From Heterotrichella gracilis (taxonomy: Eukaryota; Sar; Xanthophyceae; Tribonematales; Xanthonemataceae): DNA of 34,513 nt. The stretch lies in the NCBI GenBank assembly GCA_032358255.1, contig JAULBX010027739.1:1-34513 (forward strand), written 5' to 3'. The notes below the pieces were generated by a model. It was given only the letters and a program-made list of their open reading frames with translations. It searched no databases and was not told where the DNA came from. This document shows positions 22,022 through 34,000 of this stretch, piece after piece (the stretch's first letter is position 1; every line of letters begins with the position of its first letter). The translations under genes and the position numbers were made by a program.

Positions 22022-25000
22022 ATGGGGAGGAAAAGGCGCCTCGCCCGGCGCACGAACCCCGCTGGAAAGGCCAGCAGGGCCAGGACGGAACCCCTGGCCT
22101 CGCCACGAACCAGCAATCAGCTTGGCGTATTGGACTGGGGAGGTCACGATACAGAGGAATACTACGGGGCAGACACGGACGACGAGTCTCAGGGAGGCCA
22201 GGAGGAGTATGCTCACGAGGACTTGGCGCTGGGTAACGTGCTGCTAGCACCTGAGGACCTCTTTTCCGACGCTCCTGGGGATGTCCTTTCCGACGCAGAC
22301 GTTCGGGACAGGGGGGAGGGGGCTGCGCACTCCCACAGCCAGGTGTGTGTGTGTGCTGGGGGGGGGCGGGGGAGAGAAGGGAGGGTTTGGCATATGCATG
22401 CATACTCCATACTGGAGAGTGTTTGGTGGCCAAGCTTTGGTCACCTGCTCCAGGCCTATACTGGAGGCCGTGCTGCTGTTGAAAATGGTGTCATGCGCAT
22501 ACACCACCGTACCATACACACCACCAGCACCACCACACGCCATCACCACCACAAGACACCACCACCACTACGTGCACCACAACCACCACACACACCACCA
22601 CACACCACCTATGCCGCATTAATCACCAGCACCAACACCACCACACACCAGCACCATCATTACACACCATCATCGCGTTCACCGCCACAAACACCACTAC
22701 TTTGGGTTGCCGCCGGTGCACCCACACCAGCCACTCGACCCTAAACCCTAAACAAACGTGCAGGCCCCCCAGCCCTATCACCCCCATGCCCCTGGACAAG
22801 CCACTCTGACAGGCTTCGTACCAGACCACCGAGTTCTCATACTATTTGACCTGAATGGTAAGCTCAAACCCTAAACCCTAAACCACTTAACCCTAGACAG
22901 GCTTCACACCACACCACCGAGTGCCCATACTCTTTGACCTGAACAGTAAGCCTAATCCTAAAGGGTTCAAGGGCTTGCACAACTTAGGGTTTAGAGTTTA
23001 TTTACACTAGACAAGCCCCACTGACAGACATCACACCAGATCACCGAGTGCTCATACTGTTTGACCTGAACGGTACGCTCAAACCCTTAACCCTTACACC
23101 CATAAAACTTTAAACCCTAGACAAGCTTACTCTGACGGGCTTCACACCAGACCCCCGAGTCCTCATACTGTTCGACCTGAACGGTAAGCTCAAACCCTAA
23201 ACCCTAAATTATATAAGACCCTAGACCCTTAACCCTAGACGAGCGATCTGACAGGCTTCACACCAGACCACCGAAGTCCTCATACTGTTCGACCTGAATG
23301 GTAAATCCAGACCCTAAACCCTTAACAGTGCTGCGTGACCTGCGTGGTAAGCCATCACAGCCCTCCTGGGGAAAACAAGGTGCACACCCTAAAACTCTGA
23401 ACCCTGACCAAACCACGTGGGTTGTTCCAGGTGTGCTGGTTCACACGAAGCGCACGATTCACACACGACGTGCACGAAAAACCCTAAACGTCAAAACCTA
23501 AACTCTGATTGAATCGTGTTCCAAGTGTGCTGGTGCCACGAGCGCAAGGTTCACATGCATTGTGTACCCTAACTCATTAATCCCAAACGTCAAACTCTGA
23601 CCGAACCATGTTGCATGTCCAGGTGTGCTGTTTCACATGTGCACACGAAGTGCATCCCAAACCCTAACTAAAATCCTAAATTCTGACGGAACTACGTTGG
23701 TTGTTTCAGGTGTGCTGGTTCACAAGAATTCTCCACATGATGTGCAGCTGCGACCAGGGCTCCACCACTTGCTGCGCCTGATTGGGCCCTTCAGGTACAC
23801 CCTAAACCCTAAGACCTGAACCCTAAACCCTAAAATAAGGTTGGTCAGCTGCGTCCTGGGCTCCACCACCTGCTGTGCCTCATCGGGCCCTTCAGGTACT
23901 GTGAAGCAAACCCTAAACCCTAAACTGTCCATATCTAGTTCCTGCCATTCACCTCATCCACCACTCTATTCCAGTTTCCGCCGTTCTGTTCAAGCGAAAA
24001 CCAACAGCGCCAACACCCACTGAGGGTCAAAAGGTACCCATCATTTCCTATCACCTCGTTTACAGGCTTGGCATCTATTCCTCCGCCACAATTGGGACTG
24101 TGCAGAACCATGTGGGAGCCATTCAGAAGGCGCTGCGCCAGGCGGTGGGGAGGGATAGGGAGCTGCTGCGCCTGTGCGGCACTGTTCCCAAGCAGATGTT
24201 CGAGTGCATCTTGCACCGCCACCACTGCAGGCCGGGACCGCAGGTGCGTGGAAAGGGATGTTTGGAAGTGGTGAAGTGCGTTTGTTGGACTTCCTCGAGC
24301 GTGGTAGGGCTTGGGTAGGGCTGGGGTTTAGGGTTTAGGGTTTATACCATCTGCAGCTGATCCTGGTGGATGCATCCTCCAACAATGACACACACTATGC
24401 ATGTGTATCTTTCAGTAGCCACTGCCAAGTGCCAGCCCCTTGGAAACCCTCTTCGAAAAAACCCTAAACCCTAAACAGCCTTGTGATTCATCAGGGTCAA
24501 GGCAAGGACTGGGCGACTGTGAAGCCGCTGGCGGTCCATTTCGGCCCCTCTGTGCATCGGGTGATTCTGATGGATGCATCCACCAAAAGTGGCCACGCGC
24601 CACGCACTCACCTTCTGAAAAGGCACTGCCAAATGCCCAGATAAACCTCTCCATTGAGCCAACCCCACAATCTCAAACCCTAAACAGCCAATATTACCAC
24701 AGGGTCAAGGCAAGGACTGGGCGACAGTCAAGCCGCTGGGGGTGCATTTTGGCCTCTTTGTGAATCGGGTGATACTGGTGGATGACAGCAGGGACAAATC
24801 GGTGCAAGGGGAGGAAGAAAACATGGTGGTCATGCCCAGCTGGGGTAGGGGGAATGAGAGCGACGTGGGTCTGGAGGTGCGTGACAGGAGGCTTAGGGTT
24901 TAGGCTAGGGTTTTGAATTGTGTTGTTCAAGGGTTTGGGGAGGAGGAGAACACAGTGGTGGTGCCAACCTGGGGTAGGAGGAAGGAGAGGGATGTGAATC

Positions 25001-28000
25001 TGGAGGTGCGCGACAGGAGGCATAGGGTTGTGGTCAGGGTTTTTTCTTTTAGGGTTTGGGGATAGGAGGCAGGAGAGCGATGTGGGTCTGGAGGTGCATG
25101 GTAGGACCCTAAACACTTCCCACGCTCCGTGCAGGCGCTGGTTGAGGCACTGCTGGAGACGATTGGTGGGGAACAGTGCCAGCCCAACACGGATGTGAGC
25201 CAGCTTCACACAGCCATTGCCCTGAAGATGCAGAGCCAGGTGGGCATGGTGGGCAGGCTTGTTCTGAATAATATGATTACGATGAATTCAATTTGATTAT
25301 GATGAATTCAATTTGATTATTATTATGATTGTTCAATTTCTAAAAAATATGATATCGTCGTTATATCGTTGATTTCTTATCATTGAACTGTCATGAACTT
25401 ATTATCATCTGCATTTCGTAAGAACACAGTAACCAAAAACCAAAAAATAAACAAAATGAAAGCGACCAAATAAAGCAAACAACTAGTAGGACAGGTCCCA
25501 TTTTTCGAAAGGAAGTACAGGGTTAGTACCGTTGACGCAGCTGAGCCCCTGCCGCTGTCCATGTGAGCAGGCGGCCACCCTTGCTGCAGCCGGCGGGCAC
25601 ACAAGTGAGCAGCCAGGGGTAGATCAAGCAGTGCCAGGCCAAACAGCGCCAGGTCAAGCAGCGCCAGGCCAAACATCGCCAGGTCAAGCAAGGCCAGGTA
25701 AAGGGAGGCGGGGTGAAGCAGGGCTGCTGGCGCCTCTCCAGGACCTGGCACAGCTGGACCAGCGCCTGGTGTCTGAGCTGTATGAGGTACTGGCGCTGCA
25801 CGCCCTCACGGTGAGGAAAAAGTATATCAGTTCAATTTAAGGGTTGTATGTGGCGTAGTCGAGACCCTGTGCAGGGTAGTCCGGTGTTTGTCTGCATTTG
25901 TTCTTTAAACTGGAGGGGTCATATTCTGGGACTTGGCACATGGGGTTCAGCGCCTGGTGGCCGAGCTGTATGAGGTGCTGGCGCTGCATGCCCTCACGGT
26001 AAGGGCAAATTATCTCAGTTCAATTACAGGGGTTGTATGTGGCGTAGTGGAGAACTTGTGCAGGGTAGTCCGGTGTTTGTCTGCATTTGTTCTTTAAACT
26101 GGAGGGGTCATATTCTGGGACTTGGCACATTGGGATCAGCGCCTGGTGTCTGAGCTGCATGAGGTGCTGGCGCTGCATGCCCTCACGGTGAGGGTATATT
26201 GCTGCGGAGACCATGTGCAAACGGCGTGAATAAAACCTTTTAAGTAGGACCCGAAAACTTTGCCAGGAAATGGTTTTTTAATATTAAAATTAATGGGGGG
26301 GGTCTCGCAAATGTGCAACATTTCCGGGACGTTGACGGAGCAGAATTGGGTCCCGTGACCCAACGCACCCATAACTTCAGCTTGTCTGACCGCAACACCC
26401 AAGTCGATAATCGAAAAGCATTTCCACTATTTTTAGAAGCATCTAAAAACTCATTACTTAATTTAGAAACCATATTTTTACCTGACCGATTTCTACAAGA
26501 AGATAAAATCCAACGTATAGCTAAAGCCGTCCCACGTTCTGGATTTACTTCTAAAGGAACTTGGTAAGTTGAGTAAAGCGAACGACTTTCCCGCGCGCGC
26601 ACTGCTGCCTCTGCCCTGAGGTTTATCCCCCTTGTGAAAACAACCGGGGAGGAACCACAGGCGGGCCATTAAAATACAATATTTTAATGTGCACGAAGAG
26701 GCAGTAGTAGGGGAAATACTTAACCTTTTAAGTATATTATAGTTCATATAGCAACAAAATGATTTATTTGATATTATTATGACTATTGTGACTTGCATGA
26801 TTACAATATTACATACCTTGCAAATATTGAAAAGTAGGAAATAGACGCTAAAGCGCTGATTGCTACTTCTTGAGGCTCATATTTCCATGTGCTTGGCTCC
26901 CAGGTCCTCTCCTGGTCCCCCCTTGCATTCGATGATGCCATGGTGCAGCACTGCATCGCCACGCGCATCCTCCCCCCCCACAAGGTCAACACGGAGGGGC
27001 TTTTCAGGGAGGGCTGGCTACCCGGGGTGATCAACCGCATGGTGGCTAAGGGGAGGCTGCAAACGGTGCGTGGGATGCAGGGTCGGTGGTTAGGGTTTTG
27101 ATCAACGCTGCCCACATTGTGTGCGGCTTTCCTGGGCTCTAGGTGTAGGGTTGGGCTCCTGGTGTAGGGTTTAGGGTTGTAGGGTCAGCACCGAGGGGCT
27201 TTCAGGGAGGGCTGGCTGCCTGGGGTGATCTACTGCGTGGTTGCTAAGGGGAGGCTGCAAACGGTGCGTGGGATAGATGGTGGATGGGGGGCGGCTACAA
27301 GCGGTGCGTGGGATAGATGGTGGATAAGGGGAGACTACAAGCGGTGCGTTGGATCCAGTGCTGTTAACTTGGCTTCTAAACAGCGCTGTCCACATTGTGT
27401 GCAGAACCCTGAAGGTTCTAGGGTTTGGGGTTGGACTTCGAGAAGCCCTTCAGGGGGCCATGGCTGCCTGGCCTTGATTTACTATCAAAGTTTTGCAAAC
27501 AGGGTTCAGATTTGTTTTTTTGCGACCCCGCAATCATAAAACCCCGCGTTAATATAATATAATATGTGCCTTTGTTGTTATATGATCATGATATTTCCTC
27601 CCTGCAGTGCTGGAGCAAGCTGCAGTGCAAGGGGCCCAACTACAAGCAGCCTTCTCTGAAGGAGGTGGCGGCGGCGGTGGAGTGGGCGGTGGCGGCGTTT
27701 GGGATGGCCGGCAACCCCACACCGCACAAGCAGAGTGGGGTGAAGAAGCACAAGGATGTGCTGGTAACGCGGGCGGTGCAGCTGATTATGGTACGCTTTT
27801 TCCGGGACCCAGATTGGGTTTTCAGGGGTGTTGACATGGGTGTACTCCTGCTGCATTTGGTGTGCCTATAGGGTTTAAAATATTTAATATATACAAAAAT
27901 ATTTAAAATATACTAAATTAATTTGGTGTGCCTATAGGGTTCAAAATATTATTAATTTGGTGTGCCTATAGGGTTTTAAATATTCAATATATACTAAAAA

Positions 28001-31000
28001 TAGGGTTTAAAATATTTGCAAAAAGAGGGCACTAGACGGGGGAGAAGGGCTGATGTCGCAGCCCGAACATTTGCCTAGGAAGCACAAGGATGCGCTGATC
28101 ACGTGGGCGGTGCAGCTATTCGGCGTGCGCTTTGGGATGCTGGGGGTTAATGTCTTGCCCATGCGTGTGATTCTTCTGCATTTGTTGTGGTTGCGTACTC
28201 GTACATCTTCTACATGCGTTGTGATTATGCCGGAAAGGGGAAGCAAAACGAGTGTTCAGGCTGCGGCCAAGTTCGAGCTAAGCAGGAGGATAGCGTGTAG
28301 GACTGCTGCATTTGCCGTGACTATCTCTGCGATTAGAAGGGGGCAACAAGAAAACCTTGCTCAGGCCGCGGATAAGCATGAGCTGAGGAGGAGTCACATG
28401 CAGCCTGCCAATTGCCAGACGCTGTTTGAGGGACCACACCTTAAACCCTAAATCCCCTTTTTTGCAGGGCAAAAAGGGCCACTTGCAGGTCGCCATCCAG
28501 CAGGCGCTGTTTGATGGGCCCTACTCTGTGCGGGGGCGCGTGGGTGTCCAGGTGAAGCGGTGGGAGGCGGTGCTGGACAGGCTGGTCAAGGTGAGAACCC
28601 TAAACCCTGGGCTCCAAACCCTTACCCTAAAGCTGATTTCTACACCCTAGAGAGACTCTGTGCATGGGTGTTATGGTGAAGCGGCGGGAGGTGGAGCTGG
28701 CCAGGCTGGTGAACGGTGAAAACCTTAAAGCCTAAAACCCTTACTCAAGGTATTGATGGTGTACACCGTCGATTGTGAAGCCCGGACAGGCGCTGTGCGG
28801 GCTGCAACCCTGAACCCTAAACCCTACACCCGAAGGTGCGCAGCCTGAAACCCTACACCCTAGAATATTTCTGTGCAGGGGTGCATGCGTGTCATGGTGA
28901 AGCGGCGGTAGGTGGTGCTGGCCGGGCTGGTCAAAGTGAGAACCCTAAACCCTAGGCAGGCTGAGAAGTGCATAATGAGGCTGCACCATTGGCCGTGGAA
29001 CACAGGGGCGAGAAACAAAGGAGGTAACAATTTCCCTTGTCAGCGGTTCGATGCTGTGATGTGCCGCTCACCTCCCCTGATGCATGCTCGCAGGCGGGGA
29101 AAGTGGCGCGCATGGATGGGCCAGACACCCCACAGCCCTTCGTGCGCTATGTAGTCAACGGGGATCCTGTGGGTGAGGACCATGTGTGGGAGGCCTGTGC
29201 GCGGATGGGGCTGGCAGGGTTTTCTGGAGGGTTTTCTGGAGGGGCCAGCGAATCACAGGCGCAGATGGGTTTCGGTGGGGAAGCGGCTGGTACCGGCGGC
29301 GGTGGTGGTGGTGGTGGTGGCGGCGGTGTTAGTGGTGGTGGTGCTGTGGTGTGGGAGGCGGGTGCACAGCCAAGGGGGCTGGTGGGGTGCAGTGAGGAGG
29401 GGAGTCGGCCACTCATGGATGTGGGTGGCGGTGGGGGGGCGGCATGGGCCAGCAGGGGTTTCTGTGGCGGTGGTGGTGGTGGTGGTTATGGTGGTGGTGG
29501 TGGTGGTGTTCAATCGGCTGTGGCTGGTGGTCGCGATGGTGGTGGTGGTGGTGGTGGTGGTGGGGTGGGGATGGATACAGAGGAGGCGCGGGTGTGGGCA
29601 TCATTATACACCACCGCCACACCCACCCCCCCACAGGATGGAGGGGGTAGGGCCCCGCGGGGGGTGGCAGCCCCACCGGAGATTGGTGGTGGTGGTGGTG
29701 GTGGTGGTGGTGCTCCGCTTGTGGGGGGTGGGGGCCAGGTGTTGGAGGGTGGGGAGGGCGCGGAATGGGCATCGCTCTACAATGTGCCTCAGCAGCAAGA
29801 TCCCCCCCACCCCCATCCCCACCACCACCACAACTTCCAGCAGCACCAGTACCACCAGCAGGGGGAGTGGGGGGTCGAGGGGGGCCGGGGGGCCGGCAGG
29901 GGGGGCGAGGCTGCGGAACAGAGGAGGGATGCACCGCCCACCCCACCACCACCCTCCCCACCCACCACGCATCAAGGCCAACGAAATGTGGTGCCTTTTC
30001 TCCATCCCGGCCACGGCATTTTGCCAATCCCGGGGTCTGCAGTGGCGCATCCCCAATGGAACATGGCGATTGAGCTCCAGGCGGCGCCAGGTGGCGCACA
30101 GGCGGGACCCTACAGCAGGACCCTAGACCCTACACCCTTGTCGGGGTACCCAGCGCAGGAGTTCCTCCCCAGCAATGACTTCCCCCCTGACAATTGGACA
30201 CCCACCCACATGGCGCAGCAGATGCAGTTTCCCCAAGGGGAGTTTTCCCAAGCCCCGGGGATCCCAGGCCAATTTCCACCGCCAGGGCAATTCATGCCAG
30301 GCGCTACCGTCAATGGGGCCGGCATGTCGGGCGATGTCGGCGGCCTGACGCCTGGCCAATCCCTGCCACGCCAGCCTCCGCCAGGCCAATCCTTGCCAGG
30401 CACGTCCACTAATGGGGGCGTCGTGTGGGGTGATGCTGGCGGGCCAGGCCAATCCTCCCCGCGCCAACCCCCGTTAGGCCAGTCCTTGCAGGGCGCGTCT
30501 GTCAACGGCGGTGCCATGTTGCGCAACGCTGACGGGGCTGTGCAAGGTGCAAGGCTGCTGCCGGGCCATGGTGGTGGTGGCGGCGGCGGTGGTGGTGGTG
30601 GTGATGGCAGGGTGCCAATGCAGGCTGGGGCGGGGCAGGCGCGTGCGGCTGGGGCTGCCAACCTGTCCCAGCTGCATCACGAGGTGGGTGGGGTGTGAAG
30701 GGCTGGAGTGTGGGGTGTGTATCATGGGGTTTGGAGTGCGTGGTACGTACCACTGGGTGCACACTGCTTGGTACACTGGTTTTCTTGTAAACTATAGGCG
30801 CGTGCAACTGGGACTGCGAACCTGTCTCAGCTGCACCACGAGGTGGGTGGGTGGGTGGGGGGGTGGGGGTGCATGGCGTGTGATTACTGTTGGTACACTA
30901 CTCTTCTTATTTACTATAGAGTGTATATTTCCTGGGTGCAAATTGTTACAGTTTACCGTCTACCAACAAATACAAATGCTTGGTACAAGATGTAATCGAC

Positions 31001-34000
31001 ATTCATGCGTGACCATTATCAGTACATCATACCCTAGTATATAAAACCCAGATGGCTGTGAAGTCTGAGCGCCGCCAGCACTGCGCGCCGCCAGCACCTC
31101 TCACAGGCCAAACAGTGTCCTCGCCTTGCATACACCCACCACCAACAGTAACAACCTCCTTGACCCTTCGCCCCCCAACACCACACAGGTCGTGGAATTC
31201 ATGCGCGCCGCCAGCCCCACTACCCTCGAGCTGGCTGCTGTGGGTGAGGCCCTGCGCCACGTCAGCGATGCAGCGCGCCAGCTGTGGCCATCCTGCAGGG
31301 TCACGCTGTTTGGGTCACAGGTAGGGGCATAGGGATAGGGCGTAAAGTCATGCTATTGGGGGACTTCGGGTACAGCGCGACTGCAAATTATTAAAAATGC
31401 TTTATTAATTATAACAATATTGTGATTTATATATTCCACAATTTTTGAAATAACATTTAAACTTTAAAGCCATAACCCTACTATTGTTGTTTAATTATTG
31501 TATATTGCCATGATGGATGTTGGATAGGCATATAACCCCTTGCATGTTTCCCTCCATGCAGGCCACCGCGCTTGCGCTCCCCAGCAGCGACCTCGACATC
31601 GTGGTATTGGGGGTGGGCCAGAGGCTGCGCGCCGCGGGTTCGGGGTTTGCGCGCGCGGAGCGTGGGGGTGTGGGCGCCATGCTTGAGCAGCTCCTGGATG
31701 TGCTTGTGGTGGTGGGTGGGTTGGGGAAAAGTGGCAGCTTGTCCAGGCCAAGGTGCCCATCATCAAGTGCCAGATGGCCATAGGTGCGCAGTGCTAGTTG
31801 GTTTTTGCCCTCCTATGGAGGGTGTGGAACAAGGGTTGTGCCCTGCTCAGCTTACATATCTGGCATTTAGTTGTTGGACCCCTCTAACTCCATTCTCGCA
31901 CTCCTGTACCATGGATGTTGAGTTGGGTTAAAATTTGCCTCACTGCAAGGTAAAGCAGAGCCAATTACTACAAAGAAATACAGTTAATGCATATTAGTAT
32001 CATCACATAACTTGCTGGCATACTTGGATGACTGAGCCTCCATCCCGCTCCTGTGTATACAGCCCCCCTGCTCCTGTCTGTGGATCTGTCCATGGGCGCA
32101 GAGAATGGGGCAGCAGCGGTGGCCTTCCTGGGATCCCAGGTGCGATTGGGGAAAAGGGTCAGGTCTAGGGTTTTGTGTTGAAGGGTTTTGTGTCTGTCGA
32201 CCTATCCATGGGCGCAGAGAATGGGGCAGCAGCAGTTGCTTTCCTCGGCTCACAGGCAAATTGTGATCTGTTGTAAATGAGAATGGGTTTTTATTTTATT
32301 TTGTTGCAGCTGTGGCCTTCCTCGGCTCACAGGTGCGATTAGGATAAGGGTCAGGTCTAGGGTTTTTATTCTTTTTTGGAGGGTATTATGTTCATGGGTG
32401 CAGAGGATGGGGCGGCAGCAGTGGCCTTCTTCGGCTCACAGGTGCGTGAGGTTTGGTGGTGTGTGTAGGGGTTAGGTGGGGCCCTTAGGTAGGATGGCAT
32501 GGATAGGGCCTGGAGGTGTTTGGGAGGTTTGGTGGTGCGCATATTGTCTGATGGAGTGTGTAGGGTTTGGCGGTGCGCGCAGGGATTGGTGGTGTGCGCT
32601 CCTTGTGCAATCCTAGCATGGTGACCTGTCCCCTCCCCTCCCCTCGCGCCCTATTGCCAAGGTGCCGCCCAAGGGACCTTCCACTGTATCTGTTGACACA
32701 CAAAATGGAAGATAAAAGCTATTGTTTTCTGCATTCAGATATGTATTTCTTCACAAAACTCTTTCTTTGTGTACATCTCTTTCCCCCCCATGCCCCTGTG
32801 TGTGCTCATTGCCAATGCGCCGCCGAAGGCCACGGTATCTGTCTACATACTCAATGAAAGAAAGTTTGAACCCTGTATATCTTTCACTTCTTACTCATTG
32901 TATTCGGTTTTCCTTTGCTTTTCCAGGTGCGCCTGCTGCCCCCCCTGCGCCCCCTGGTTCTCATCTCCAAGGCGCTGCTCAAGGAGCAGAGGCTGAATGA
33001 GGTGTTCAGCGGGGGGCTGTCATCCTATGCCCTGGTCAACATGGTACTGGCACACCTGCAGGAGGAGGTGGGTGGGGGCGGGGTTGGAAGGGCCAGAAGG
33101 GGGTTCGCATTGTGGGATGGGGTGGCAGGTAGGGAGATGTGGAAGTGAATTTGCATGGGGAGGGTTAGCGCACACAGTATCAAGAGAAACAAACAAACAT
33201 ACTGCAGTAAATTGGGTGATTTTCAAGATTTGGGGGGTGATGACAATTCGTCATATTCTATAGTAATTCGTTGTAGTTTTATTTATGTTAATAAATCATC
33301 TTTTGTTCTTTTTATTGCAGGGCTTTGAGGTTGCTCATGCGGTCAGCACCTCCCTGCGCGCAAGCCACAACGCGCTGACCCTCGTCAGGGAGCTCATCGC
33401 GCTGGGAAACCCTAGCAACCCTAGGCAAGCGCCAGGCGGGCTCCAACCAGAGCCGAATGGGCAGCCTGGGGATTGCGGGGGCGGTGATTTGGGGATGCTG
33501 CTGTACGGTTTTTTCCGCCGGTTTGGGACCGATTTCAGTTACGAGAGCCAGGCTGTGAGCGTGCGCCAGGGGGGTATAATAACCAAGAGCAACCACTGGC
33601 GAAAGGTGTGTTGAGGCGAGGGGAGGGGGGTTGCGAGGGGCACCGTGTCTGTGTTAGCTTTGTTTGCAGGTGGCGACTTTCGAATGGTGCGCATGTTGAT
33701 GTGGGATGATGTCGTGCATCTGCATCCTATCCTAGTCCCTGAACCCTGAACTTTTAGCCCCCCACCACAGTCTGCAGGCAAAATAAAGCCAAAATCCTCC
33801 ATCCTCGCAGGCTGCCGGCAAAAACTCGGGGCTGCGCCTGGGCGTCGAGGATCCCCAGGAGCCTGGCAAGGACATTGGATCATCCTCCTACAACATAGCG
33901 GCGGTGCGCAGGGCGTTTGCTGCGGCTGCCGACTGGCTTCAGCCCCACGTGGGGGGCGGTGGGGTGGTGGGGGGTGGGGAGGAGCGGCTGTGGGCGGTGG

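Larger units (their letters stand above)
22764..25239 (+). other. exons 2-6: HAD/NIF (FCP1-like) phosphatase domain
   Basis: Motif I is [12 protein letters not shown] with nucleophile Asp136. The second acidic residue of the usual DxD is Asn138, as in a plant subgroup reading DLNG. The [15 protein letters not shown] helix, motif [12 protein letters not shown] (Ser172/Ser173), [14 protein letters not shown] and motif [11 protein letters not shown] (Asp253/Asp254) follow in family order. MVVMPSWG precedes the terminal helix ending KMQSQ. FCP1/SCP-type enzymes dephosphorylate Ser/Thr, classically the RNA polymerase II CTD. The Asn in motif I may alter or lower catalysis. Motif I itself spans the exon 2/3 junction. 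Confidence 0.85.
26904..29160 (+). other. exons 8-11 start: middle region with winged-helix-like end
   Basis: Encodes about 180 residues of mostly helical, basic sequence ([74 protein letters not shown]). The last part resembles a winged helix-turn-helix, with the strand turn split by the exon 10/11 junction. No family is named with confidence. It may be an RNA- or protein-binding module preceding the polymerase. Confidence 0.55.

Noticed and set aside
22510-22720. His/Thr-rich coding continuation of HAD exon 1
   Set aside because: A (CAC)n simple repeat in an intron. Splicing at 22342 to 22764 keeps phase and joins to motif I.
25380-25500. A membrane-protein gene fragment on the minus strand (hydrophobic frame reading [19 protein letters not shown])
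   Set aside because: It could not be matched to a known small organellar or nuclear protein; AT-rich intron sequence often gives hydrophobic frames.
26313-26567. 84-aa plus-strand frame over the organelle-like insert
   Set aside because: It looked protein-like, but the minus strand matches ribosomal protein S7 in conserved order, so the plus frame is a shadow.
29173-30126. 317-aa plus-strand frame and several minus-strand His/Pro-rich frames over exon 11
   Set aside because: Val/Trp- or His/Thr-rich products of (GGT)n in the wrong frame; the frame continuous with the polymerase is the coding one.
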